Source: Yponomeuta sedellus (taxonomy: Eukaryota > Arthropoda > Insecta > Lepidoptera > Yponomeutidae). From it: a stretch of 64,000 nt of DNA. Position numbers and translations under genes: made by a program. The notes under the pieces are model-generated. The model ran no database searches and was not told where the DNA came from. It saw nothing but the letters and a program-made list of their open reading frames with translations. The number at the start of each line of letters is the position of its first letter. Within the stretch, counting starts at the first letter, position 1. The stretch lies in contig OW203722.1 in assembly GCA_934045075.1 (NCBI GenBank), forward strand, positions 1,829,001-1,893,000, given 5' to 3'. Shown here piece after piece: positions 35,665 through 46,531 of this stretch.

Positions 35665-37560
35665 CCAGCCTAGCGCAAGTAGGAACTTTGAAATTTTTGT
35701 TCGCATTTAGCCCCGTTTTAATGGCGGACATATTTTTGTCTCACTCTTTAATACTACTTACTCTTTCTTTGCTGTCAATGTCAAACTGAAAACATAACAA
35801 ATATGGCGGAACGCGGCACATATTAGAACGTTTTCTAGTTAAAATTTTTGTGTTTTAAGTTTGTTCAATATCTAGCTGTGTGTATCTTGTTGTACAGTGT
35901 TTAGTGATTTTCTTTTAATATTGGCATTGATCGGATGGTGTCGAGCTTGTGCCATTTGTAAAATAAGATGCAGCCGGTCAAAGGGTACCAAAAGAAAGTT
36001 TATGGGTAAATTTCCTAGGGATGAAGACCGGTAAGTATTTCTGGCTACAGTTTTTGTCATCTAGCACAAGAGCAAGATCATAAATTATGTTAAATAACGT
36101 AATTAATATACTATGAGAAAAATACTCAGATGTTTCAATGTCATAGTGATGTGCCATACACATATTCAATATCGATAAAAAAATATCTGATAAGTACCTT
36201 GGTCAGAATTACTACTCAGTGTATGACGGGTGAATTGCTGTAAGCCATAACAATGTTTCAACGATGCACTATTAGTGGCTGCATTGAATATTGTTTTTTT
36301 TTTAGATGCAGACAATGGGTGAAAATTGTGGAAGATCTTATATCGTATATCCCCATCGAAAAACTCCACCAACATAAATATGTTTGTAGAGATCATTTCC
36401 GGCCGAAAGATTTTTACAACTATTTTAAAAGGAAGCCGATTAAAGAAATGGTGAGTTGTGTTATAAACTTATAATGTACCTTTACTACATTTCATGAATA
36501 ATTATGTAATAAAACACAAAATACGCCTTGCTTTACGTCGAACATTTGAATATATTTTGCTCCGTCATTTAGAACGCAATATTATTATTACGTCTTAATA
36601 CGTAAATGACATACTTTGATAAACATTTTTTTACAGGGCTGTATCTTCTCTACTTATAAATGCGCCTCCTCTTCCTGATTACTTACTAGCTGAGTTTCCT
36701 TACCACGTAGCCACGTCGCATCACTTGAAACTGGTTAGTGATTGGAATTACTAAAATATTTTTTTTACTAATTTTTAACTTAAAATATTTTTTTATAAAA
36801 ATGTATTTGATAGTTACATAGTCAATTATGCAATTATGTGGTAAACAGGAACAAACTATTTTTTTTTCGGACTATTCTTGCAATTGTTTATTTTCAGATT
36901 CAGCTATACAAAAACCTATTAGTTGTCGAGCTTCACAAAACAACTCTGGTACGTAGACTTTTCATGTATCGCTGAAGTTTTTTGTAACTAGAGTTTGTTT
37001 ACTTTGATAAATTACAAAGTGTTATCATTTTCAGCACCTTGTACAGCAGCCAAAATATCAGCTGTTGCTATTGGTCCAGTAGGGTTTGACCACAATTATT
37101 GTGGCCTGGAATCTCAGCATATTTATCAGAACTATCCCGGTAAGTAGCATAGTTTACCAACAAATTAATAATCAATAACGACTCAACTTAACTTTTTTTG
37201 ACGATTTCAGCACCTGAATCCAAACCACCGATTGATGAAGTTCGCTCAGATTGGACACCTCTAAGGAAAAACCAAATAGCTGCTGAAATAAATTCAATAG
37301 ACCTTGACCACAATTATTGTGATTTGATAATCAATAATAAAATACTAATTTCACTTGTCGTTTTATTGAAAACATTGATTTTTATTAATTTTATTAGGCT
37401 AACTGCGGAGCCCCTGGATGAAAATTTATCGATATCGATAAATGTAGTACCAATGTAAGTGGACGTCCCTAATGCACAGACAAGTTGTTATGTTGGTAGC
37501 ACTTTTGACATTGCATTTTTGCTCTATTGGTTGGTATTGCTAACGGGGCTAAACTCATTA
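35665..37560 (+). pseudogene. THAP-domain gene relic, tandem copy A
   Basis: Two exons ending at 36030 and spanning 36306-36450 join to a THAP-type zinc finger: an early CRAC/CAIC cysteine group, GKFPRDEDRCRQWVKIVED, and the closing Cys-x2-His in KYVCRDHFRPKDF. THAP domains bind DNA. Further exon-like blocks with GT-AG edges are at 36637-36733, 36898-36948, 37035-37139 and from 37211; the last two repeat DHNYC. No in-frame ATG precedes the finger unless a 1-bp shift near MVS is assumed, and the exon 2/3 junction runs into TGA, so it looks broken. It could derive from a THAP-bearing transposase or a host gene. Confidence 0.55.
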
Positions 37561-39453
37561 CCAGCCTAGCGCAAGTAGGAACTTTGAAATTTTTGTTCGC
37601 ATTTAGCCCCGTTTTAATGGCGGACATATTTTTGTCTCACTCTTTAATACTACTTACTCTTTCTTTGCTGTCAATGTCAAACTGAAAACATAACAAATAT
37701 GGCGGAACGCGGCACATATTACAACGTTTTCTAGTTAAAATTTTTGTGTTTTAAGTTTGTTCAATATCTAGCTGTGTGTATCTTGTTGTACAGTGTTTAG
37801 TGATTTTCTTTTAATATTGGCATTGATCGGATGGTGTCGAACTTGTGCCATTTGTAAAATAAGATGCAGCCGGTCAAAGGGTACCAAAAGAAAGTTTATG
37901 GGTAAATTTCCTAGGGATGAAGACCGGTAAGTATTTCTGGCTACAGTTTTTGTCATCTTGCACAAGAGCAAGATCATAAATTATGTTAAATAACGTAATT
38001 AATATACTATGAGAAAAATACTCAGATGTATCAATGTCATAGTGATGTGCCATACACATATTCAATATCGATAAAAAAATATCTGATAAGTACCTTGGTC
38101 AGAATTACTACTCAGTGTATGACGGGTGAATTGCTGTAAGCCATAACAATGTTTCAACGATGCACTATTAGTGGCTGCATTGAATGTTGTTTTTTTTTTT
38201 AGATGCAGACAATGGGTGAAAATTGTGGAAGATCTTATATCGTATATCCCCATCGAAAAACTCCACCAACATAAATATGTTTGTAGAGATCATTTCCGGC
38301 CGAAAGATTTTTACAACTATTTTAAAAGGAAGCCGATTAAAGAAATGGTGAGTTGTGTTATAAACTTATAATGTAACACTTACTACATTTCATGAATAAT
38401 TATGTAATAAAACACAAAATACGCCTTGCTTTACGTCGAACATTTGAATATATTTTGCTCCGTCATTTAGAACGCAATATTATTATTACGTCTTAATACG
38501 TAAATGACATACTTTGATAAACATTTTTTTACAGGGCTGTATCTTCTCTACTTATAAATGCGCCTCCTCTTCCTGATTACTTACTAGCTGAGTTTCCTTA
38601 CCACGTAGCCACGTCGCATCACTTGAAACTGGTTAGTGATTGGAATTACTAAAATATTTTTTTTACTAATTTTTAACTTAAAATATTTTTTTATAAAAAT
38701 GTATTTGATAGTTACATAGTCAATTATGCAGTTATGTGGTAAACAGGAACAAACTATTTTTTTTTTCGGACTATTCTTGCAATTGTTTATTTTCAGATTC
38801 AGTTATACAAAAACCTTGTCGAGCTTCACAAAACAACTCTGGTACGTAGACTTTTCATGTATCGCTGAAGTTTTTTGTAACTAGAGTTTGTTTACTTTGA
38901 TAAATTACAAAGTGTTATCATTTTCAGCACCTTGTACAGCAGCCAAAATATCAGCTGTTGCTATTGGTCCAGTAGGGTTTGACCACAATTATTGTGGCCT
39001 GGAATCTCAGCATATTTATCAGAACTATCCCGGTAAGTAGCATAGTTTACCAACAAATTAATAATCAATAACGACTCAACTTAACTTTTTTTGACGATTT
39101 CAGCACCTGAATCCAAACCACCGATTGATGAAGTTCGCTCAGATTGGACACCTCTAAGGAAAAACCAAATAGCTGCTGAAATAAATTCAATAGACCTTGA
39201 CCACAATTATTGTGATTTAATAATCAATAATAAAATACTAATTTCATTTGTCGTTTTATTGAAAACATTGATTTTTATTAATTTTATTAGGCTAACTGCG
39301 GAGCCCCTGGATAAAAATTTATCGATATCGATAAATGTAGTACCAATGTAAGTGGACGTCCCTAATGCACAGACAAGTTGTTATGTTGGTAGCACTTTTG
39401 ACATTGCATTTTTGCTCTATTGGTTGGTATTGCTAACGGGGCTAAACTCATTA
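37561..39453 (+). pseudogene. THAP-domain gene relic, tandem copy B
   Basis: Head-to-tail duplicate of 35665-37560, nearly identical over 1.9 kb. The THAP exons end at 37926 and span 38203-38347. The exon-like block corresponding to 36898-36948 lacks 6 bp, which keeps its frame. Scattered single-base changes and poly-T length differences are the rest. The copy has the same frame problems as copy A. Confidence 0.55.
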
Positions 39454-39552
39454 CAAAAGCATATAGGGAGGTCCCGTCTCTTATTTATATGCTCTGTGCT
39501 CATTACAAAAGCATATAGGGAGGTCCCGTCTCTTATTTATATGCTCTGTGCA
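39449..39552. repeat. 52-bp tandem repeat, two units
   Basis: CATTACAAAAGCATATAGGG with GAGGTCCCGTCTCTTATTTA is repeated once at a 52-bp step, right at the end of duplicated copy B. Confidence 0.85.
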
Positions 39553-40049
39553 CTCGACATCGAGAGAGAGTCAAAACGTCCATGCTAACTGAACTGCAGC
39601 CACGATGCACTTTTCACCTCATTGTGCATTTATTGTACAATATCCCAGGGTAAGTTGTTTGCACCAAAATACTTTAGTTTTTCAATTTTCTAAAATAATC
39701 CGACGACGTCTTCACAGATTTTGCACTTGCGATAACCCGACTAAATTTGAAAACATTCAGAGTGCTGCCACTATTGTAAGTTGCATTACTATCTTAATTT
39801 GGACTCTTACTCAGGGCATTAGGGCATCGTTTTGACAATTAGGCCTGTACGCTGTCACGTGACCATCGTTTCCTCTATTGGTTTTAATTGTTCTGTGCAG
39901 CTGATCGTGTTTTGTTTAGTGAAGGAAGGAGTTCAGGGCGGGATGGCGGAAAATAAGAGGGCAAGTTTTTTAAAATTTTATTTATGAAATTAATTGCCTT
40001 TGAATATCTACCCTTTTTTACTTAAAGGGCTCTCCCCACGCTTTCTACG
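39553..40049. other. Probable 5' leader of a truncated LINE or short exons; unresolved
   Basis: Short open pieces (from an ATG at 39604; another at 39943) end near GT-like sites but no protein is recognised. The segment leads directly into the LINE ORF1 fragment at 40050. Confidence 0.3.
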
Positions 40050-40680
40050 ATGGGTGAGAAAAGTGGGGGCAAACAACCCCCCAAGCGAAAAATGGACACC
40101 AATGACACCGGTGAGGAACCATGCAGCAAGCTGAATGCTAAGTTTGTGCGAACAAATAGAGGCCTGTTTAAGGATTATCATCCAACGTATAACGACGACA
40201 ACTTACCTGAATACCCGGTACTGGTATCAAATTCGGACAAGTCAAAAATCAGCATTGTTTTCGTGAACAAAGGTCTCCAAACTATGACGGGAATAAAGTA
40301 TATCAAACCCATTGGGCAAAACTTTGTCAAAGTAATTTTTAATACGAAGAACCAAGCAAACACGTTTATTTTGGACAAGGACTTGCAGGCCAGAAACGGT
40401 TGGGCAGCAAAAGTTCCTTTTGACACTATTGAGCGCCAGGGCATTGTTCGAGTTCCGGTGGAGCTCACAGAGGAGGAGCTCTTACAAGACATGACATCGA
40501 CTGCAGAGTAATAGGCGTAAAGAGGTTCTCCAAGCGGCAGTTGAATGGCAGTTTCACTCCATTAAGGACGGTTTTGGTAACATTCTTAAGTTCTCATCTC
40601 CCAGACCACGTAACCTGTGATCGCTTGTGGTTTGATGTAACCTTGTTCTGTGGAGGAAAATGTTGAAAAATCTTTGAACG
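40050..40680 (+). pseudogene. Non-LTR retrotransposon ORF1 (gag-like) fragment, frameshifted
   Basis: 153 codons from 40050 begin MGEKSGGKQPPKRKMD and contain GIKYIKPIGQNFVKVIF, the domain that precedes the zinc knuckles in I/Jockey-group ORF1. After the stop at 40511 the coding continues in another frame (VIGVKRFSKRQLNG, PDHVTCDRLW) to about 40675 and then ends. The intact element at 44747-50390 has the matching region in its ORF1, but this copy is a different, diverged family member. The zinc knuckles are absent. Confidence 0.75.
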
Positions 40681-41019
40681 TCAATTACATAGCCAGTTCG
40701 TAACATTTTTAACGTTTTTGTTTACATATAAGACTACTAACAGTTTTTATGCCTCAACTAAAATTCAATGGTTACGCTTGCAAAAGTCGTAACTAGCGAT
40801 TTTGGAAATGCTCACTGTCGGATGTGTTCTTTTCTTTAAAAAAATATATAATTTGGTTAAGTTTGTTTTTTAGTTTTGTTTCCAATTATAATTTGATGTT
40901 TCCAATCTTCCAATGAGTAAAAGTTAAAATTCTCGAGTTTACTCCCCCTATTATGTAAACGTCCACAATATTGTGTTGTTCGTCTTAAAGTTTCTGAAGT
41001 GTCTTTTCTTCACTTTGAA
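40681..41019. other. No gene seen
   Basis: AT-rich sequence with nothing recognised. Confidence 0.5.
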
Positions 41020-41140
41020 ATTCTTTATTGTACACCAGGAAAAAATCAAACATGAAAGTATTATAAAGATACAGGACAGTTGCGGCCTTATTGCTTAGAG
41101 CAATATCTTCCAGACAACCTATGATGGAAAGTTGCTGGAA
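41020..41140 (-). repeat. LINE 3'-tail family, copy d
   Basis: Inverse of the GTACAATAAAGAAT end and of GGCCTTATTGCTTAGAGCAA, as at 1312-1432. Confidence 0.5.
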
Positions 41141-42250
41141 CAAAAATGAGACGGGTAGTTGTTGCAAATATGAATATTGATATATGTACTTATACAGCTA
41201 GGGAGCTTAAAAAATCAAAATAAATTTATAGTCTCTAAAGTCGGTAGATACTTACTCAATTGTTCCCCAGTTAACCACGTTGTCTTATTTATAACTGTTC
41301 GAAAAATTGAGCAATAATTTTAATCTTTCGCAAGTGTTTATGTTTCGTTGAAATTGTAAATGAAAATATTAACAATGAAAATATTCCATCTAGGGCTTCC
41401 ATCAATGTTTTATTTTCACAAATATAAATGTAGGTTTTCAAGATTTATTGTTTTTTTTTTAAATAATCATCAAAGTAATTTTGAAAGGAATATTTTACGA
41501 TTTTTTTTGGTACTTATAATTTGTCAGCCTATTACTCGGTTAGGTAACTTCTAAAGCCTACATGGCCGTGATAGTTTTCCTTTTAGGTTCATTGTAAGTG
41601 CTGTTTTTTCTCTCGTTTTTATAATAAACCATTTAGCCAGAAGATACAAGATACGCCTTAATCTGCTTATAAGAACTTTTATAACTGAATAACATGCTTA
41701 TAAGAACTTTTACTCACAATACATAATTTTTCAAACGACCAATGCATCTTCTGGGTGTAGGCGTGGTAACCTAACAATTTTTTTAGGACTTTCCTCCTGT
41801 TTTTTGGCGTGATTGATTTGTATATTTTCCAAATTTAAGATTTCTAGTAGGTACCTACTAAACTTGTCATCTCTTTGTTAAGCTGCGGACAGACAGACGG
41901 AGAGATAGACGGAGTGTAAGCGAAACTATAAGGTTTCTTTATTGATTACGGAACCATAAAAAGAGGAATATTAAAGATTTTGAATGACCTTTTACAAGTA
42001 ATCACAGGAAACGTAATGAAGAATGTTAACTAATTTTCATTATTATCACTCCATTCTCTGTCTAAAATAAAAATACTAGTGAAAGAATTACGTCGATACG
42101 TTAATTAGTTTCCGATTTAGAAGTAAAACAAGATGTAACCGTACGACGCGGGCCGCCGATTACGCTGTGACGTCATCGCACAACACGCTCAGAGTCCGCT
42201 CGTAGTCGTGCGCCCGTGCCGTCAAAATTATACCTAAATACTTTTAAAAA
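41141..42250. other. No gene seen
   Basis: AT-rich sequence. GGACAGACAGACGGAGAGAT near 41890 is a simple-sequence-like stretch of a common insect repeat. No gene. Confidence 0.45.
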
Positions 42251-42745
42251 TGTCCAATCCAAATACTAGGAAATCATGTGTTGTGCCTAAATGTAAAAAT
42301 ACAACTAATGATTCGCCGGAAAAGTTTAGTTCCAAAACACGTTAAAATGCGATAAATATGGATATTTATAGAGTTTTAATAAAACCATATTATATTAGGA
42401 TAATGATATTTTATTATTTTTGTCAAAAATATTTTCCTTCCAAAACTTTACACATTTTTCAAAAAGATCATCACAATATTTTTTCTTATAAACTACTTCA
42501 TGGGGACCCATGCACATCAACATTCCTTGAGGTTTCAATGTCAACGTGTGCAATACAAAATAGGGCTTTACTTTGTCCGGTGATTTCCATTTGTGTTTGT
42601 ATCTGAGCATAATATTTTTTGCCTAGTTTACCTTTACCATAATACGTAATAAAAGTGTTTGCCTTGGTTGGACACTTTACTTCTATAACGCAGTCCTCAG
42701 TAAGCCCGTCAGGCGAGACACCTATCAGGCCACTCATTCTTTAAA
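42250..42745. mobile_element. Relic with THAP finger (+) and YqaJ-type nuclease (-), ISL2EU-like
   Basis: On + an ATG at 42250 opens a THAP-like start (Cys-x4-Cys in SCVVPKCKNTTNDSPEKF) that stops after about 31 codons. On - the frames 42737-42498 and 42610-42395 overlap in different phases and encode part of a YqaJ-type recombinase/exonuclease: GVSPDGLTEDCVIEVKCPTK, then YYAQIQTQMEITGQ. The pairing of a THAP transposase with a convergent YqaJ nuclease is known from ISL2EU elements of the PIF/Harbinger group. Both genes are fragments here. Confidence 0.6.
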
Positions 42746-42979
42746 AAAGGCCAGATTCCACTATCTCTATAAAGTGTATCTTTGCGACTTCCTATAAGAC
42801 ATCGTTTTCTAATATTTTTCCTCTTTTGATAGCATTCGTAGCACAACACAGATAAGAAATATTCGCATATCGAGTCGATGAATGAAAACGTTCCCTTTCA
42901 TTATGTTGTTCAATAACCTAACAAAGGTGGAATATGCAGAAATGTAGTGGCTACTTGTCAAAATTCAGGAGATTTTACT

Positions 42980-43345
42980 AAATTCTACAAATAAAACAGT
43001 AGCTCAGGAGATAGCGCTTAAAAAATTAATAACTGGCAGACTGTGGGTCAATTATACTCAAAAAGCTTACAGGGCTCTCCGCGTTCAGTACAACAATGCG
43101 TTCAGGGCGCTGATGGGGCTGCCTCGCCACTGTAGCGCCTCCGGCATGTTCGCGGACGCGCGAGTAGATTGTTTCTACGCGATCATGTGTAAGCGTGGCG
43201 CGTCACTAATGAGCAGGGTGCGGGGCAGCGCCAACAGCGTCCTAGCGATAATCGCGGCGCGGGTCGGTCAACTCCGCATACATCAACCACTGCTGTAGGC
43301 TTCAGGTCGCACGCAACAGGCCTTGACGTATGCAAATAAATAAAA
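42980..43345 (+). mobile_element. LINE RT C-terminal fragment
   Basis: The frame around 43070-43299 encodes YRALRVQYNNAFRALMGLPR and FADARVDCFYAIMCKR, the post-RT region of a non-LTR element, ending at TAG 43297-43299. A CAAATAAATAAAATC tail follows at about 43332. 5'-truncated; clade not assigned. Confidence 0.65.
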
Positions 43346-43519
43346 TCTTCGGTTGGTGGGTAAAGTTGGGGGCGGCGGAGTAGGCGTTGGGGTGTATGCA
43401 TGGGGGCACTATAGGAGCCCGGTTGGACGCAAAACAGGAAAAAAAAAATCCTTTAAAAAATTTTTTAAGACAAAATTTTTTGCAATTTGTTTAAATTTTT
43501 TTTTGTTCTTGCATTGTGT

Positions 43520-44575
43520 AGGGGCAATCTTAGGCAGCAAAAAAGGTCCCGTGTCGGTGCCGTAAAACGCAGCGTTTCCGAGTTACGAACGAAAAATCAC
43601 TCGTAAATTTTATGTGTCGGGAAGCAGTAGCCATGTAGCCTTGGGGGTTGAAATTTTTTTACTTTATTTTTGGCCGGGGATGAGTCAGGTAGGTCAGGGA
43701 GCAAAAAAGGTCCCGTGACTCGGTGCCGTAAAACGCACCGTTTCCGAGTTACGAACGAAAAATGAAAAATCACTCGTCGTAAATTTTATGTCGGGAAGCA
43801 GTAGCCATGTAGCCTTGGGAGTTGAAATTTCTTTACTTTATTTTTGGCCGGGAATGAGTCAGGGAGGTCTTAGGGAGCAAAAAAGGTCCCGAGACTCGGT
43901 GCCGTAAAACGCACCGTTTCCGAGTTACGATCGAAAAATGAAAAATCACTCGTAAATTTTAATTTTTTTACTTTATTTTTGGCCGGTAAATGGGTCAGGG
44001 AGGTCTTAGGGAGCAAAAAAGGTTCCGTGACTCGGTGCCATAAAACGCACCGTTTCCGAGTTACGATCGAAAAACGAAAAATCACTCGTAAATTTTATGT
44101 GTCTGGAAGCAGTAGCCATGTAGCCTTGGGGGTTGAAATTTTTTTACTTTATTTTTGGCCGGGGATGAGTCAGGTAGGTCAGGGAGCAAAAAAGGTCCCG
44201 TGACTCGGTGCCGTAAAACGCACCGTTTCCGAGTTACGAACGAAAAACGAAAAATCACTCGTCGTAAATTTTATGTCGGGAAGCAGTAGCCATGTAGCCT
44301 TGGGGGTTGAAATTTTTTTACTTTATTTTTGGCCGGGAATGGGTCAGGGAGGTCTTAGGAAGCAAAAAAGGTCCCGTGACTCGGTGCCGTAAAACGCACC
44401 GTTTCCGAGTTACGAACGAAAAACGAAAAATCACTCTTCGTAAATTTTGATGTGTCGGGAAGCAGTAGCCATGTAGCCATGGGGGTTGAAATTTTTTTAC
44501 TTTATTTTTGGCCAGGAATGGGTCAGGGAGGTCTTAGGGAGCAAAAAAGGTCCCGTGACTCGGTGCGTAAAATTT
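43520..44575. repeat. ~170-bp tandem array, about six units
   Basis: Core CGTAAAACGCACCGTTTCCG occurs at about 43561, 43727, 43903, 44039, 44212 and 44388, with steps of 136-176 bp. Units also share GTAGCCATGTAGCCTTGGGG and GGGAGCAAAAAAGGTCCCGT. The last unit is cut off near 44570. It appears non-coding; the small open frames inside are by-products. Confidence 0.9.
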
Positions 44576-44929
44576 GGCAGACCTAGTAACATTCTTCATT
44601 ATATTGGATAAGAAATTCTTGTAACTTTTGAACTTTACTCACGGTACTTTTAATTAACCAGCTCTGGCAACACATTTTTTGTCAAAGCTGTCAAATAAAA
44701 TGGTAACCCACAGAACATTCTGTGATGGTATATAACAGTTTGTATGGAAAAAAGCGCGGGAAACGTTTAATTAGGCGGGCGTATTTTTTTGGTGAAGAAT
44801 TTCAAAATTATTTTAAAATAGGATTTTAAGATCAGTTCCTTATATTTTTGTAATATATTGTAGATTAGTGTTTCTTTTATAGTTTTTGTATATACTTTCT
44901 GTACTTCTGGTAAGTTTTATTGTTATTTT

Positions 44930-46531
44930 TTGACTGGTTCTATGGAGGAGCCGCCCGATCCGGGGGGCACAGTCCCCTCGGTCGGCGTTAATATAACTAT
45001 CCCTAGTATCACAATAAATAATGAATCCACTGGAATGGACACTGACGGATCCATTAGATCCGAAAAAAGAAAAAGGACAAGGGCGCAGCGCAAGGTCTGC
45101 AGACATTGTAATAAAAGAAGGAAGCACGGTTCAGGTTCAGATAAGGTTAATGTATGTGGATGTGATAGCGACGACAATAAAAAAACGACTATTTGTGCAA
45201 TGCCGGATTCACAAGAAGCTGCGTCCCATGTGGACGCAGGTTCTTCTGTGTCGCATGTTTCAGCAATACCCGTGACTCTGCCTCTTCAGTCTCTTCAGGT
45301 TGGCAGGACTCTGTACGAATCGACTGATGCCTCCCCGTACATAATCCATCTTCAAAAAAGTTCGACTGAGGATTTACCTTCTCCCACTCTCCACCCAGTA
45401 TCGTTTGGTCATTATATGAAAAGACGAGGATTTAAAAATGTTATTAACGGTAGTGTTAAACGACTGAGCAGAAGCAAATTGAGCATTTCATTTTCGGACT
45501 CTAATGACGCTAATTTGTTCTTGTTGGACCCTGATTTAACTAAAAATAATTTCAAGGCTTTCATCCCATCTTTTAACATCACAAGGATGGGAGTTGTCAG
45601 GGGAGTCCCAGCAGAGTGGACACCTGAAGAGGTTCTTGACAATATTTCTGTGCCAATTGGTTGTGGTAAAGTACTGAAAATTAGAAGGTTTAATTACAAA
45701 ATACATGGCCCAACCCCTACATGGAAACCCTCACAGACTGTTGTGTTAACATTTGATGGTCAGGTGTTGCCTAAAAGAGTATTTCTGTGCTACAATGCTC
45801 TACCTGTAGAGCTCTATTCATACCCTACGGTGCAATGTTTTAATTGTTGCCGCTTTGGCCATACGAAGACAAAGTGTAATTCTGCACCAAGGTGTTATAA
45901 GTGTGGCCAGAGTCACTCAGGTGACTCCTGTCATATAGAAAATGATGATGCAGTGTGTTTGTCATGTAGTGGAAGTCATTTCGCCACAAACAAGTCCTGT
46001 CCAGAATACGAACGGCAGACCCGGGTAAAACTTTATATGGCACAAAATTGTGTCTCATACTCGGAAGCGATTAAGTTACATCCTCCAGTGAATAAGTCCT
46101 ACAGTGATGTATTATCCACTGCACCAACATCTAATTCCTCTTCTCATTTCCTTCCATCGTCAATACCATCTCTTCAAAAAATTAACTCAAACTCACATAA
46201 AAAAACGGTCTTTCGTAAACCGTCTACCCCAAAAACGTCGTCTACAGGATACGATCGCGCCGTCCATAGATCTCTTACTTCTGATTATGATCCTCCATCT
46301 CCTTCAAATGGCTGTGCCCTACAAGATAAAGTCAAGGACTCCGGGGAAAACAATACGAATATATTAGAATTGATCTCAAGTTTAATTCAATTAATTTCAA
46401 AATCTTTCACTAACAGTAATAACTCATTACCGTCCAACGCTGCCTCTATTATCCAAATTATAAATTCTTTAACCAAAAATGGCCAACTTAGGCAAGATCC
46501 TGCAGTGGAATTGCCGAAGCATAACAAGTAA
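44930..46531 (+). CDS. LINE ORF1, gag-like nucleic-acid-binding protein
   Basis: 533 aa; packages element RNA and acts as a nucleic-acid chaperone in this class. The first ~130 residues are low-complexity and polar, with a basic run KRKRTRAQRK near residue 46. Residues ~155-300 form the domain before the knuckles (HYMKRRGFKNVINGSVKRLS, FIPSFNITRMGVVRGVPAEW). Three zinc knuckles follow at about residues 301-360: CFNCCRFGHTKTKC, CYKCGQSHSGDSC and CLSCSGSHFATNKSC. The tail is Ser/Asn-rich. The first in-frame ATG is not certain, but 44930 gives a sensible leader length. It overlaps ORF2 in a different frame. Confidence 0.9.
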   Translation: MTGSMEEPPDPGGTVPSVGVNITIPSITINNESTGMDTDGSIRSEKRKRTRAQRKVCRHCNKRRKHGSGSDKVNVCGCDSDDNKKTTICAMPDSQEAASHVDAGSSVSHVSAIPVTLPLQSLQVGRTLYESTDASPYIIHLQKSSTEDLPSPTLHPVSFGHYMKRRGFKNVINGSVKRLSRSKLSISFSDSNDANLFLLDPDLTKNNFKAFIPSFNITRMGVVRGVPAEWTPEEVLDNISVPIGCGKVLKIRRFNYKIHGPTPTWKPSQTVVLTFDGQVLPKRVFLCYNALPVELYSYPTVQCFNCCRFGHTKTKCNSAPRCYKCGQSHSGDSCHIENDDAVCLSCSGSHFATNKSCPEYERQTRVKLYMAQNCVSYSEAIKLHPPVNKSYSDVLSTAPTSNSSSHFLPSSIPSLQKINSNSHKKTVFRKPSTPKTSSTGYDRAVHRSLTSDYDPPSPSNGCALQDKVKDSGENNTNILELISSLIQLISKSFTNSNNSLPSNAASIIQIINSLTKNGQLRQDPAVELPKHNK

